A DNA stretch of 64,000 nt from Patiria pectinifera (GCA_029964075.1 CM057149.1:23450197-23514196), one strand, 5' to 3'. Positions 24,598 to 36,446 are shown, counted from the stretch's first letter. Numbers and translations: made by a program. Notes: a model not told the origin generated them from the letters alone.

Positions 24598-25135
24598 AAT
24601 ATTGGGCTGACAAGTACGAAGGGTACGTTCTCATGAGATCTGATTCAAGACACTTCAAAACAAATTTTATGTAAATTTAGAGTCGCTTTTTGGTGTGCAT
24701 AATCGTGACTCCTCGACAGATTTTGAACTCAATATTGGGCCGACAGGTACGAAGGGTACGTTCTCATGAGATCTGATTCAAGACACTTCAAAAACACATT
24801 TTATGTAAATTTAGAGTCGCTTTTTGGTGTGGATAATCGTGACTCCTCGACAGATTTTGGATTCAATATTGGGCCGACAAGTACGAAGGGTACGGTCTCA
24901 TGAGATCTGATTCAAGACACTTCAAAACAAATTTTATGTAAATTTAGAGTCGCTTTTTGGTGTGCATAATCGTGACTCCTCGACAGATTTTGAACTCAAT
25001 ATTGGGCCGACAAGTACGAAGGGTACGTTCTCATGAGATCTGATTCAAGACACTTCAAAAACACATTTTATGTAAATTTAGAGTCGCTTTTTGGTGTGGA
25101 TAATCGTGACTCCTCGACAGATTTTGGATTCAATA
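24598..25135 (+). repeat. Four-unit satellite of 133/134 bp in dimer arrangement
   Basis: Units start at 24598, 24731, 24865 and 24998, each opening with aatattgggc. Units 1 and 3 share gtgcataatcg and tttgaactc; units 2 and 4 share gtggataatcg and tttggattc. The array is thus two copies of a 267 bp dimer. It ends right before the exon at 25256 and lies in a Sec61 intron. Confidence 0.92.
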
Positions 25136-25255
25136 TCATTACCGTAACATTACAAGTCTTGTCAGGGCTGTAGTGGGGTGGGCGTAGACATTGCAGCCGC
25201 TACAAATATGTGGCCCGTGAAACTGACATAATATTAGAATGACAGCCCTACTTAC

Positions 25256-25416
25256 CTGGAAATAGATGACGATGGCAAAGACCAGCAGTGTAGCCATCAG
25301 GTTCATCAGGTTGGGTAGGTTCTGCCTGTAGAAGGCCTCACGCAGGGCACGCACCTTGTCGGTACGGGTGGCCAACAGGTGGAAGAGGGCAATCACAGCA
25401 CCCTCAAACTCGGTAC
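25256..25416 (-). CDS. sec61a: Sec61 alpha exon, residues 206-259
   Basis: Starts with two bases of a Gly codon (phase 1). It encodes [40 protein letters not shown] and [13 protein letters not shown]. Acceptor tgtatttcag, donor gtaagtag. It contains a TM segment and the start of a cytosolic loop. Confidence 0.96.
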
Positions 25417-25625
25417 CTGAAATACATAGGATAGTATGAGGTCATTCTTGGTGTGTAAAGGCACCACATAAACGACCAGCATGCAGTTTATCACCATTCA
25501 GAAATACTGAGTGCCTTTCAGAGAATTTTTGTGTTGGAGCACTGCCATCACCACCAGGCTCAATGGTTTCATATTATTATTTACTTTATTGTTATTTCAT
25601 AATATTTTGGCAGTTTTGATTTTTA

Positions 25626-25922
25626 GTGTTTGCAAATGATCCTTTATGCCTTTTAACAAGTGTCCCAGATTGTTTTCACCTGTTGCACAGTGTGGCATCT
25701 GGAAGGGTGAAAGTGAACGGGCCACTCATTGGTTACCGTGAAGATAAATTAGTGGCAGTAAGTGATTTGCTAGCTAAATGGGAAGATATTGCAGGAACTA
25801 GCACTAGCTTGCTGACTCCACAAGGAAGTGTTTGCAAGTTAGATGGGAATTTTTGTAGGCACTCACTTAATTGTAGAATAGACAAGTTGCCTTCAACCTC
25901 AACAGCTTCCCAGCTTTTATAA
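25626..25922 (+). other. Unassigned 98-codon open frame in a Sec61 intron
   Basis: An open frame without recognisable domain, ending in TAA. It has protein-like composition (for example GYREDKLVAVSDLLAKWEDI) and an AG at about 25690 that could be an acceptor. It might be an exon of an old DNA transposon, since a Crypton-like fragment lies 0.3 kb downstream on the same strand. I do not recognise it. Confidence 0.2.
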
Positions 25923-26249
25923 AAGACGAACGAGCAAATCATAATGGCTTGCTATATAGTTGAGTTACATTTTATCACATTTAATGTGTGTTGTTACTAT
26001 ACCTCATGCATATTCATGATCGAGAGCTGAATTCTCACTGGTCCATTCACCATCAAGTGCTATTTTTGCTGTTTACCAAGCTTGCACAAGGGTATTCAGG
26101 CACAGCGTGAATACGCATGCGTAGTAAGCCATCGCACAGGTTACCCGTGCGACAGTCCACTACGCATGCACTTTACGAAGCAATCATGAAACTGTCGCAT
26201 GTAATACACATGCGCCAACATGCACACATAAATGTATAAGATTCCGAGC

Positions 26250-26457
26250 TGGATAATATTGTGGACAATAAAGATGCCTCCTCTAGGCTCTACTAAAAAA
26301 ATGTTGTCCACAATGCGGTACAAACAGATAGGAGTTACGATATTGCAAAAGAACTAAACTTTTCTGAGGTTAAACAATACTCTTCTGGTGAGCTGGACAA
26401 GTTTCTCCGACGATTTTGTGCCGAGGTGCATACTACAACTGGAAAATTGGGTAACTG
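26250..26457 (+). pseudogene. Crypton-like or KCTD1/QRICH1-type domain fragment
   Basis: The frame reads KELNFSEVKQYSSGELDKFL then RRFCAEVHTTTGKLGN. It recalls the N-terminal part of Crypton tyrosine-recombinase-derived proteins, which have the pattern L-x4-ELdklL-x-qF-x-ElRt-dG. Upstream in the same frame is ELDNIVDNKDASSRLY followed by one in-frame TAA. Inverted sequences ttactatacctcatgcatat (about 25995) and gaggtatagtaaaaca (about 26465) may bound the piece. Confidence 0.35.
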
Positions 26458-26479
26458 AATATGTATGAGGTATAGTAAA

Positions 26480-26640
26480 ACAAATATAATATGGTTTGTT
26501 ACAGGTGAATAGTAGATATTAGCTTCCCTCGGTATTGGAATTTGACGAATGAGTTCCCTCGGCTTCACCGCTTTAACTTCCAATACCTCGTGGAAGCTAA
26601 TATGGACTATCCACCCTCAAACCATGTTATAGTTATATAA
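26480..26640. repeat. Foldback sequence
   Basis: Inner arms atattagcttccctcggtat and its near complement atacctcgtggaagctaata are extended outward by atatggtttg...aggtgaatagt against actatcc...caaaccatgt. The right arm runs up to the splice donor of the exon at 26648. Confidence 0.6.
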
Positions 26641-26647
26641 TATTTAC

Positions 26648-26801
26648 CTCTTCCAGTGTTGACAGTGGCCGGACTAAATGCCCGCCAGACAATGGTCTCA
26701 CATACGTTGGTAGCAATGAAGAGGGAGATACCAGACCCGAGTCCGTAACCCTTCTGCAGCAGTTCATCTAGCAGCAGCACAATCAGTCCAGCAACAAACA
26801 G
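26648..26801 (-). CDS. sec61a: Sec61 alpha exon, residues 155-206
   Basis: Encodes [40 protein letters not shown] and [11 protein letters not shown] plus one base. It includes the conserved [13 protein letters not shown] helix region. Acceptor ccaattcccag, donor gtaaat after AGAG. Confidence 0.96.
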
Positions 26802-27434
26802 CTGGGAATTGGGACAGAGGCAACAAATGGCAAGTTCATACATGATAGTCTTCAAACTGAAACAAGTTTCTTTCAACAGTATGTAAAACATAACTTTCTT
26901 TGGCAATTAGTTTCCAATAACGACGCTTCCATAGAATATTCATGCAACCAAACCTGTAGCATACCTTCTCGTGAAAATAAACTTTGGGGATCACAGGGCA
27001 ATTGCGTGTACTTTAGACAAATCTGAGCTTGTGACTATTGTACGCAGTTTCGCCGACATAAGACCAAAACAACTGTGTTGCCCTCACATGATATATATCA
27101 ATGTATTGTCCAATTACATGACACGAAAATGGACGCGCAACGCGCAGAATCTGAGACAAACAAAACTGAACGTAACAAATTCCATAGGGTTGACCAAGGG
27201 GCATGGCACACACGCAAACGGCGATAGGTCAATACTGGGTCATATGTTCAAATTGGCCTGTGCTGTTCATTAAGAGCACATTTTCTTTTTTCTTTTTGTA
27301 GTCCACACTACAACTACTATGTTTAACACATTTGATTACCAAGCTTTTTGGGTGCGCGTCCGATCTACTGTTTTGCAGAATTGTACATTTTTGATAAGGT
27401 TTTGCGGGGAAAACAATAAAGGACATGCACCAAC

Positions 27435-27544
27435 CTGTATGATGATGAGCAGACAGATGCCGGCACCAATCTCAGCTGGGTCGCCATACATGCCAGTCAT
27501 GACGTACACGATGGCCTGGCCGACAGTTATGATCATACCAAACA
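27435..27544 (-). CDS. sec61a: Sec61 alpha exon, residues 118-154
   Basis: Two bases complete Leu118, then [20 protein letters not shown] and [16 protein letters not shown]. Acceptor tatttcacag, donor gttggt. The 110-base length fits one split codon plus 36 codons. Confidence 0.96.
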
Positions 27545-27802
27545 CTGTGAAATACCAACAAGGGAGACAAACAAAAATGCAATCAGCACAACGAACGAGT
27601 TAAGTGCCGTCCTGTCTACAGTATTAATAGCCCGAGCCATGCAAGTCACAACACAGTACAAATGGTGTGAAAGTCTGCCGAACCTTGCTGCTTTGTGCCA
27701 TCAACATGAGCGCATTAACCGCCTGTTCTGAGACAAATGGAGGTAGTCACATTGAACAATGCCACCTATTGCATCTCCTTACAGTTGGCGACTACATGCT
27801 CT

Positions 27803-28223
27803 TTAACCCTAACCCCCTAGGCCCTTGTTGCTTACAACCATCCTCAATCCTCCAAAATCCTCCAAAATTTTTCAAAATTGTCAGACAGTCCTGCCTCAAA
27901 ATGCATTCATCCTCAATCCTCCAAAATCCTCCTCATCCCAAAACTTTGCACTCGTGTTTAAATGAAGGATAACCAACGCCAAATCCTTCAAAATCATCAG
28001 ACAGTCCTGCCTCAAAATGCATTCATCCTCAATCCTCCAAAATCCTCTTGTGCTTCATTCACCATTCATCCTCAATCCTCCAAAATCCTCATGTGCTTCA
28101 ATCACCATTCATCCTCAATCCTCCAGAATCCTCATTTGATTCAATCACCATTCATCCTCAATCCTCTAGAATCCTCCAAAACCGCCAGGAGGATTTTGGA
28201 GGAGTGAGGTGGGTTAGGGTTAA
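27803..28223. mobile_element. TTAA-flanked word element (GA-core word), copy 1
   Basis: Ends are ttaaccctaacccc and gggttagggttaa, so TTAA flanks a CCCTAACCC terminal repeat, as in piggyBac-type elements. The interior is six or seven repeats of aatcctccaaaatcctc, with the opposite strand ggaggattttggaggag at the right end. No coding capacity. Confidence 0.65.
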
Positions 28224-28398
28224 TAGCCCGAGCCATGCAAGTCACAACACAGTACAAATGGCGTGAAAGTCTGCCGAACCCTGCTGCTTTGAGCCATCAA
28301 CATGAGCGCATTAACCGCCTGTTCTGAGACAAATGGAGGTAGTCACATCGAAAAATGCCACTTATTGCATCTCCTTACAGTTGGCGACTACATGCTCT

Positions 28399-28848
28399 TT
28401 AACCCTAACCCCCTAGGCCCTTGTTGCTTACAACCATCCTCAATCCTCCAAAATCCTCCAAAATTTTTCAAAATTTTGCAACTCCGCCTAAATTTTTCAA
28501 AATTGTCAGACAGCCCTGCCTCAAAATGCATTCATCCTCAATCCTCCAAAATCCTCCTCATCCCAAAACTTTGCACTCGTGTTTAAATGAAGGATAACCA
28601 ACGCCAAATCCTTCAAAATCATCAGACAGTCCTGCCTCAAAATGCATTCATCCTCAATCCTCCAAAATCCTCTTGTGCTTCATTCACCATTCATCCTCAA
28701 TCCTCCAAAATCCTCATGTGCTTCAATCACCATTCATCCTCAATCCTCCAGAATCCTCATTTGATTCAATCACCATTCATCCTCAATCCTCTAGAATCCT
28801 TCAAAACCGCCAGGAGGATTTTGGAGGAGTGAGGTGGGTTAGGGTTAA
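28399..28848. mobile_element. TTAA-flanked word element (GA-core word), copy 2
   Basis: Duplicate of 27803-28223 produced by the 596 bp tandem duplication. Same ends, same word, a few single differences and one short insertion. Confidence 0.65.
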
Positions 28849-29319
28849 TTAAGGGTCCGTCTCAATTCATATCAGTAGCAGGATTCTGAACAACTTCCCG
28901 TAATCTTCCTGTAATGAAAAGCTCAGTATTGGTGAGTGTCCGGGACAAATACAGAGCTTCTTCCGGACAAAGTGAATGATTTCTTTCCGCAACTTGTCCA
29001 GGACTCTTCCCGGATACGACTTGAAATGGGTCCTAAGGCTGTTTGGCCTGGGGATTTGTGATCTGACGAATTTTGTTAAGCAGGGCTGGCTTCTCATTTA
29101 GACAAGTACCTGAATTCCACGTTGTGACACTGGACAGGGCTTCCAGACAAAATACCACACATATAATACCACAAATATCAGGTCCTCCACTAATTTCAGA
29201 CTTACACAAACAACCAATCCTTACAAACACGCATTTGAAGCAACTTTTGAAAAGAAACAGGATTGAAGACAACAGCTTGAACGGCTCCATTTTTGGTGAG
29301 TGGGAAATTTCCGTTAGTA

Positions 29320-29872
<553 letters not shown>

Positions 29873-29961
29873 TCAAAGCCTTGTTGCTTAAAAAGGTCTG
29901 TTATGTAATGAGTGCCCCCCTTTTGAAGTAAGGAACTAACTAGTAAGGATGTGAATTTAGT

Positions 29962-30371
29962 TTAACCCTAACCGCCCTGAATCCTTCAAAATCTTCTTTG
30001 ACAAAGTGGAGGAATTTGGTGGATTGGTGTTACATGGCACAATGGCGTTACTGATTTTATAGGTGGCACTTTGTCAAGGTCTTGGGCCGGACCTTGTGTT
30101 GAGCCATGCATACATATAGGCCTGGATTATGCTTGAAATCCTCGGTACTGTTCCAGTATGTCACTGGCCAAGCCTCAACATATTGACAGTCAGTGCCGCA
30201 GGATTTTGCAGGATTCAGGCAGTGGTCACCCCTCCACGGACCACATTCAAGAAATAATGGAGGAATTCGCAGGATTGAGGCTATATATGCTATTTTTCCA
30301 GGAGGCCAATTGGAGGATTTTGCAGGATTGAGGCTACATTCTAGCAAAAAGGCCTCGGGAGTTAGGGTTAA
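29962..30371. mobile_element. TTAA-flanked word element (CA-core word)
   Basis: Ends ttaaccctaaccgccc and gagttagggttaa. The word ggattttgcaggattgaggc occurs about three times in the right half. The left part has AA and GT versions of the same template, so it may be composite. Confidence 0.55.
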
Positions 30372-30753
30372 TATTCCAAATGTGTTTAATTTTCCTGAAA
30401 CATTTAATCAGAATGCCCATTAAACATGGGACATTGTCATTATTCACTTTGCCTTCAAATTTTACTTAAGAAAGAATTCAGGATGCCTGTAAATCTGTTT
30501 AGTGCACAAAGCATAATATAAAGTGCCTCGCTACCAGGTTACAACCAAGAAACTGATTTTTTTTTTTTTTACATATTTCAGTGATCAGTATTACCACCTC
30601 CAGAGTCAACCAGCTAGACTGTAAGCAATTTACTGTTCATGATGGATTTAATATGTAAAGACCAATCTTCAATGCCTCTCATAAAGGGTGACGCAAACAT
30701 GATGTATTCTTTGTATTTGTTTGAATTGTGCAGAGAAGTTTTGCTCAATGTTG

Positions 30754-30939
30754 CAGGGGTGTGAGTGACCACTGATAAAAATAGCTGAAAACAGCTGGAA
30801 GAAAGTGTACAAAAGCTGAACTTTGGAAATCTCCTATACTTTTGTACACAGCAAATGAGGGAAAAAGCTGGAAAAAAAGCTGAAATTCAAAACAAAAAAA
30901 AGCTGAAATCAGCTTTAAAGCTGAGATTTCACACCCCTG
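30754..30939. mobile_element. hAT-like element, 186 bp
   Basis: Ends caggggtgtgagtg and tttcacacccctg are flanked by the perfect 6 bp duplication atgttg (30748-30753, 30940-30945). The interior is mostly repeats of agctgaaa and its complement. Same family as 21183-22410. Confidence 0.8.
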
Positions 30940-30951
30940 ATGTTGACCAAA

Positions 30952-31223
30952 TTAACCCTAACCCATGAATCCAACCAAATCCAACTGTATCATATACCCA
31001 ATGGAGCCTGTTGGATTGAGCAGTAAAACCCCTTGTGTTAATTCCTGATGCAAAATGTTGGATTCAGCAGGCAACTGAACCGCATTATAATGCCAAGTTG
31101 GACTCTGTTGGATTCGGCAGACAACTGAAAATAAGGCACAGTGGATTGAGCAGGAAACTCCGGTTGGACTCTGTTGGATTGAGCAGGGTAGTCATGAGGA
31201 ACTACTAGGGGGTTAGGGTTAAT
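30952..31223. mobile_element. TTAA-flanked word element (TT-core word)
   Basis: Ends ttaaccctaaccc and gggttagggttaa. The word ggactctgttggattgagca or close forms occurs five times, and once as its complement gaatccaaccaaatccaac. No coding capacity. Confidence 0.65.
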
Positions 31224-31333
31224 TACACGGATTCCCATCACTGCTGTACAGGTGTAGACTCATCCTTACTAACGAGCCCAAGTCCCAACCAACATTTGGG
31301 AAATGTAGTCCATGCGTGCATGCTGGACCTTAC

Positions 31334-31412
31334 CTCTGTTTGACGCCATAATCACACGCATCCAGTAGAAGGGATCAGCTGAATCCGAAGACATAATACC
31401 AAACAGGGGAAT
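31334..31412 (-). CDS. sec61a: Sec61 alpha exon, residues 48-74
   Basis: Encodes [20 protein letters not shown] then IMASNR and one base of Gly. This is the lumenal plug region of the channel. Flanked by gttttag and gtaagg. Confidence 0.96.
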
Positions 31413-31913
31413 CTAAAACAAGTCAAATGGAATATGACTAAACACACATTGCTCCCATTTTGCTTCATTTAAACTCTTAATTGAAGGGCATACGCAATGT
31501 AATGTTTTAAGCGCAATCCCGGAAAATGCACCTTTGCGTCCCATTTTAATTTACTTTCAATTTTTGTTTTGCCATTTTCCAGGTTCTTTTGGTGCCTTTT
31601 TGGTTTTTATACTTATGCAAGTTCCAGATTCATGAGCAAAAGCTATTTCTGACCCAAAAATTGCCAGAATGTTAGATAATTGGCTGTCGTGAATTTTCTT
31701 TTCTTTGGGGATTTTTGTGTCAGTACATGGCAGTGAGCAAACTTTTCTCACAGATGTTTGCAATGAGCAAATGTTTGAGTTCACAATTTGAACAGACAAC
31801 CACTAAACCAAACAGTGTTTTCCTGAAATGACATCACAGCAACAGCGCCCTCAGCTGTCCAGAAAATCTAAAGGTTAAATGTTTTACAAAAGTGCAATAA
31901 GAAGTTAATAAAC

Positions 31914-32158
31914 TTAACCCAAAAAAGGATGTCAAATAGTTTTCATACATTTAATCCTAAACCCCACGGGGTATTCTCTAGGCACCCTGCCAAATGCAAC
32001 AGAATGCAGTGCCAGCCTTGGTACCAGGTACCTACCCTGCCAAATGCAACGGAACGCAGGGGTGGAATGCATCAGATCAGGACACTGCTGAATGCAACAA
32101 CTTGCAACAACTTTTTACCATTGCTGCATCCTATTACATTTAGCAGGGTAACGGTTAA
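31914..32158. mobile_element. Possible TTAA-flanked word element (GCATT word)
   Basis: TTAA at both ends, with a less clear CCCTAA terminus. Inside, ctgccaaatgcaacagaatg and variants occur three or four times; in complement the core is GTTGCATTTGGCAG, close to the GTTGGATTCGGCAG of the neighbour at 30952. Confidence 0.4.
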
Positions 32159-32215
32159 GAGGAGTAAAGAGTTGCACAAGATGTGTTTCTTAGAATAATT
32201 CGTCTTATGGACCCT

Positions 32216-33241
32216 AAAGCCGTGTCCGCACTGGACTTTTTTTTTGGAAGGTTTTACCGAGACAATGGTAAAATGAGAAATGGTCAAATGTGACCACTGT
32301 CCGTACTTGGACTTTCAACACGGGAACTTTTACCCAGACAGCGTGGGAGAGTTTAACCGAGCTGTCACCGATCACATTTTCAGCCGCCGATACTCATTAC
32401 ACACGCCATTTGCATGCACAACATAATCGTTAATACGATATTATTTCATCTTGACACGCTAAATCTTGACGAAAAACCCTATATTTCTGACGCATTGTGA
32501 TGCACGACATCGAAGCCTTGCCACTGTACAATGTTCCGGGCGGCAGCAGTGCCATCGGTAATCGTTGCTTCCCATCGCATGCTAACAGTATCAAAGCTAT
32601 TATATATGATGTAGGACCGGAACCAGTGACTACGGCCTAAGTACGCGTACGGTATGTACCAGTCCATGATGCATCGTACATGACTACAGTAGCGTAACAG
32701 GACGAATTTGGATCGTAGAAAATACCTAACAAACATCGGTGGAGAAAGATAATTTCTGCAAATTAATTCCCAGAACGTGATCTCTCTTTTCTGTGTATGT
32801 ATTTCTCCGTTGAAATATATTTGTAACAAGATTTTACCGCTCAGACTTATGATACACCGCAGCGTGTTTCTACCAAATTTTCGGCCAATGCACGTGCATG
32901 TTCGTGCGGTCTCTGTATGCATAACAGGGCACTCGGGCCAGATGTACGCTTTCCTGAGCCGCTTTTACCGACTCGCACTGTCCGCACTGGACTTATCGTC
33001 TCGGGAAAAGTGACCTGGTCAGTTTTCCTGGGCACCCGGTCAATTTTCCTGGGCAGCAGTTGGCCAGTAAAAGTAACCGCTGGACTCAGGAAAAGTAACT
33101 GAGAGGAAAACGTCCCAGGCTGTCCGCACTGGACTTAAAATGGGAAAACGTCCCAGGCTGTCCGCACTGGACTTAAAATGGGAAAAGTACCCATAGTCTC
33201 GGTTAGTTTGACCAAAACAAGTCCAGTGCGGACAGGGCTTT
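32216..33241. mobile_element. 1.03 kb terminal-inverted-repeat element with internal copies of its own end
   Basis: Ends aaagccgtgtccgcactgga and tccagtgcggacagggcttt are inverted. The end word tgtccgcactggactt or close forms recurs inside at about 32298, 32979, 33120 and 33160. A 45 bp tandem duplication (aaaatgggaaaacgtcccag) sits near the right end. No transposase, no clear target duplication. Confidence 0.7.
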
Positions 33242-33378
33242 GGCCGCCCACAAGGCCAAAGAAACATTATCCTGGTTGTTTCCTGTGGTGATGCACAACT
33301 TGGCAATCTCAGGACAGGATTCATTTTTCAACGCCAAACTTGGGGGAAGGGGGGAGGGGGAGGGGGAGGAGCACTTAC

Positions 33379-33444
33379 CTGGCAGCACACCAAGAAGATA
33401 AACAGCGTTATGGCAGTCCATAATACCTTCTCCCTGAACTGGAT
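33379..33444 (-). CDS. sec61a: Sec61 alpha exon, residues 26-47
   Basis: Encodes [20 protein letters not shown] then CQ: the end of the N-terminal amphipathic part and TM1. Acceptor tgctacacag, donor gtaagtgc. 66 bases, phase 0 at both ends. Confidence 0.95.
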
Positions 33445-33649
33445 CTGTGTAGCAATACATACAATTAACACATTTTAATTTAACTTAACTCCCTTCAAAG
33501 ATTTTCTAAAAAGTACTCCACACAAACTCTAACCCCAGTACTGTGAAGCACATTCTTTACACTAACAATATTTTCAGTGGTTCATGTTCTCAGATCAACA
33601 GGTAAGGATAACATATTTTGGTACGCTTATTTATAATATCTTATATCTA

Positions 33650-34165
33650 ACTTGAGAAACACAAATGTGATGCGATCAAGCTAAATGAGTCGTTTGTCAG
33701 GAACTTTCATTTGGAGATTCAGGCCAAAATAGGGCCATTTCATCACATCTCTCGATGTTCCGAATTCCATAGTTTGTCTAACTTGAGAAACGCAAATGTG
33801 ATGCGATCAAGCTAAGTGAGTCGTTTGTCAGGAACTTTCATTTGGAGATTCAGGCCAAAATAGGGCCACTTCATCACATCATTTCATTACATCTCTTGGT
33901 GTTCTGACTTCAATAATTTGTGAACTAAAGATGGTACCATATCAGTAATGCTGAGATGGTACTCTTTTCAAATCTAAAAATTAATGTGGCCTGACGTTGC
34001 GAACTTAGCAAGTTCTTCTTCAGAGGCTAAAACAGAAATGACAGAGGTACATACATTAACATGGGGGTGCACACAAACTTTTCTTTTCAAATCTGTAATA
34101 AAACACAAATTAAAATTGACCACCGTCGACAAACGACTCATTTAGCTAGATCGCATCACAAATAC
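33650..34165. repeat. Tandem 131 bp repeat with an inverted piece downstream
   Basis: acttgagaaacacaaatgtg starts a 131 bp unit at 33650, repeated at 33781 with few differences. The segment atgcgatcaagctaaatgag and cgtttgtc reappears inverted at 34128-34163. It looks like a foldback element whose left arm was tandemly duplicated. Confidence 0.7.
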
Positions 34166-34273
34166 AGAACGGTTGGTTAAGCAAATGGGAACAAAATATT
34201 GAAAATCACTGGTTCTGCACCTTCTCAATTTTCAACTTGTATCAACGCATACAGTGATTAAAACTTAGCCCAC

Positions 34274-34341
34274 CTTTCTCTCTGGTTTGGAGATTTCTGG
34301 CAGCACCGCACAGAAGGGCTTCAAGACTTCGAGAAACTTCA
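34274..34341 (-). CDS. sec61a: Sec61 alpha exon, residues 3-25
   Basis: After acceptor gtcactgtag, two bases (TG) complete codon 3, then [20 protein letters not shown] and RK, ending before gtgggc. It matches the universal KFLEVIKPFC start of Sec61 alpha, so the missing start exon should hold only seven coding bases. Confidence 0.94.
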
Positions 34342-35586
34342 CTACAGTGACAAAATATTCAAGTACAAAGTTAGGATCATTTTGTCAATCATAGTAAACT
34401 GCAAGACAAGTTTGTTTTTTGTTCAAGTAGGAGGATTGGGGCTGTCCTGAAATCAAGTCCAGAGTAGTCATGTTGTAGATTCGCATGCACAACTATACAA
34501 TCCATGCAATACAGGGTGACTCCTTGCATGGTAGCCATATAATTCATCATGCTAACGTGCAATGAGTCACCTCTATTGCATGGTTTGTAGAGTTGGATCC
34601 ATTTGCGCATGTGCAGTAAACTCACAGCAGCTATCCGAGATGGAGAGTTCGACAAATCGATGAAAAATGAGAAAGTTTCACACGTTCCAGGTACAATTGT
34701 TTGTACCGACAGGGTGAGTTTGGTAAATGAGATTGCATATCAACATTAATAACGATCGTTCGGAAGGCCTGGTTTTGTGAAAATGTAAAAATGAATTTAA
34801 GTTGCAATGACAGAAACATTTGCCATTGCGTCAGGAACGTTATCTGTTGGAACCCGACATAGCCATGTTGCAGTCCTGAGGGCTAGGGTTTCCTACGCTA
34901 AAAAAAAGAAAAAGAGGCGGCCTCCAAAAAGGAAGCGAGCGGGGATGGTAAACATGTTTTTTTTTTCTTTTATTTCACCTGAACTACAAAGTCTAAATGT
35001 GAAAATAATACATACATGTACTTGACAAAGTTCTTTATTTTCGGGTTCATGTTCCAAGTGTGGCCTTTATTTACAGAGGTAGTCCAGTAAATTGGCCTAA
35101 TTTATGGGGCTAATATTTAAGGTAACTCGTAAGGCCCCTACTTGGACTCAACATTGTGACTTGTGACTCGGACTCGACCAGCAAGACTAGTCGACTCAGG
35201 ACTAGAACCAGGTTGGCAATATGGTCATGATAGTGTAGGCCTACACGTCCATAAATGTAAGGGCACAATATGCCAGCTTAACTGGAAAAAAATATGGGAC
35301 CAGTTCACGGCTTTTTTAGTTTTTAACATTTTTGAGTTTTGTAATTTAGGCATAGGCAGCTTACCCCGCAAAACTGTTTGCCTCTACAAAACACCAACTA
35401 AGTACAAAAACGTCCATCACAACCAAGCTATTTCCCACAGAACCGCTGCACAGTTTGCCCCTAAACTCCGTACAATACCTCATGACATACTCACGTTATG
35501 TGCACCAAACAAACATCGGTGGATTCTGTCGGTTTTTCGGCAAAAATGATGAAAAATATGCCCTTTTCGCACTGAGCCAACCTGAC
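34342..35586. other. Probable 5' region of Sec61, no clear exon
   Basis: The start exon of Sec61 and its promoter should lie here or somewhat beyond. Two weak seven-base candidates are noted in the findings. A GACTTGTGA word cluster occurs near 35155-35175. No other gene is supported. Confidence 0.3.
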
Positions 35587-35784
35587 ACTTGAAACGTGCA
35601 CACGCGCAGAATGATCGCAGTCATTTTCGGTTCCATCGCTCGGAGCGCGCCGTGGGGGGTATGGTAGGAGCGGAACGATAATATGCGCATGCGTATAAGT
35701 GCAAGTACGTACCCCCCACGGCGCACTCCGAGCGATCGAACCGAAAATGACTGCGATCATTCTGCGCGCGTGCACATTTCAAGT
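35587..35784. mobile_element. 198 bp foldback element
   Basis: Arms 35587-35661 and 35708-35784 are near-perfect complements. Reading inward from the left they begin acttgaaacgtgcacacgcg and end at ccgtggggggta; the right arm mirrors this. About 46 bp form the loop. The arms are GC- and CpG-rich. No target duplication was found. Confidence 0.85.
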
Positions 35785-35980
35785 CCCCTTGAATATGCTT
35801 GAGAACGAAGCAACACAAAAGGAATGGGAGTTGCTGAAAAAATTGTAAGTCCAAACCAACCACCCTGTTGTGTTGGTGGCTACGCGGTTACGAAGTGGGA
35901 TATAATTTTTTTCGCTATGGTAGGAGAGATTCATACCCTGGACTCCGTTGCATGTACACAATGGAGTCCAACCTGGGCTA

Positions 35981-36446
35981 GGTAATCCTTACTTTTAGGA
36001 CACCTCTATTTTTTACAAGTTCTGTTCAAAACTGACTTTTGCAGATGACTGTCCAGTACCAAAGTGACTTTTGCAGGCTAAAGCAGTCTTTTTTCTTCAT
36101 ATAAACTCAGACTAAAAATAAATAAGATGTTTATTTTTTATCAGCCAATCAGCATCGAGCTTTCATTACATCGAGCTTTCATGTTTGCCATCTTGGTTTT
36201 TGAGTCTGTTTTCTGGTTGTCATCGTCGTCTTTTACCCTTGAATTTCCCTCATAAATCAAAGCCCTGCCCTCTTTCCACAAAATTAAACCTGCTGATATT
36301 CAAGAAGGTGTCATTGCCAATTGTTCAGATGTGCCAAGAAGTATCAGAATGTCAATTTTGAGTGTCATTTTATATAGTCAACTATTTTGGTGAGGCTTAC
36401 TCTTCCTATATACTATAGGAACGGGGTCCTAAAAGTAAGGATTACC
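35981..36446. mobile_element. Non-autonomous hAT-like element, 466 bp
   Basis: 21 bp perfect terminal repeats (ggtaatccttacttttagga plus c) are flanked by the 8 bp direct repeat ctgggcta (35973-35980 and 36447-36454). An 8 bp duplication is the hAT hallmark. The interior is unique AT-rich sequence without coding capacity. Confidence 0.85.

Larger units (their letters stand above)
27624..28848 (+). repeat. Recent 596 bp tandem duplication in an intron
   Basis: ttaatagcccgagccatgca begins both copies, at 27624 and 28220. The copies are nearly identical; the second has about 30 extra bases (ttttgcaactccgcctaaat region). Each copy contains one TTAA-flanked word element, and the junction lies in the TTAA at 28220-28223. 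Confidence 0.9.

Noticed and set aside
24598-25135. Regularly spaced repeats as a possible CRISPR array
   Set aside because: The units are continuous 133/134 bp satellite monomers without unique spacers, in a eukaryotic intron.
34807-35025. Basic 72-codon frame (KKKKKRRPPKRKR) as a gene
   Set aside because: The basic run stems from A/G-rich sequence; no homology and no splice evidence.
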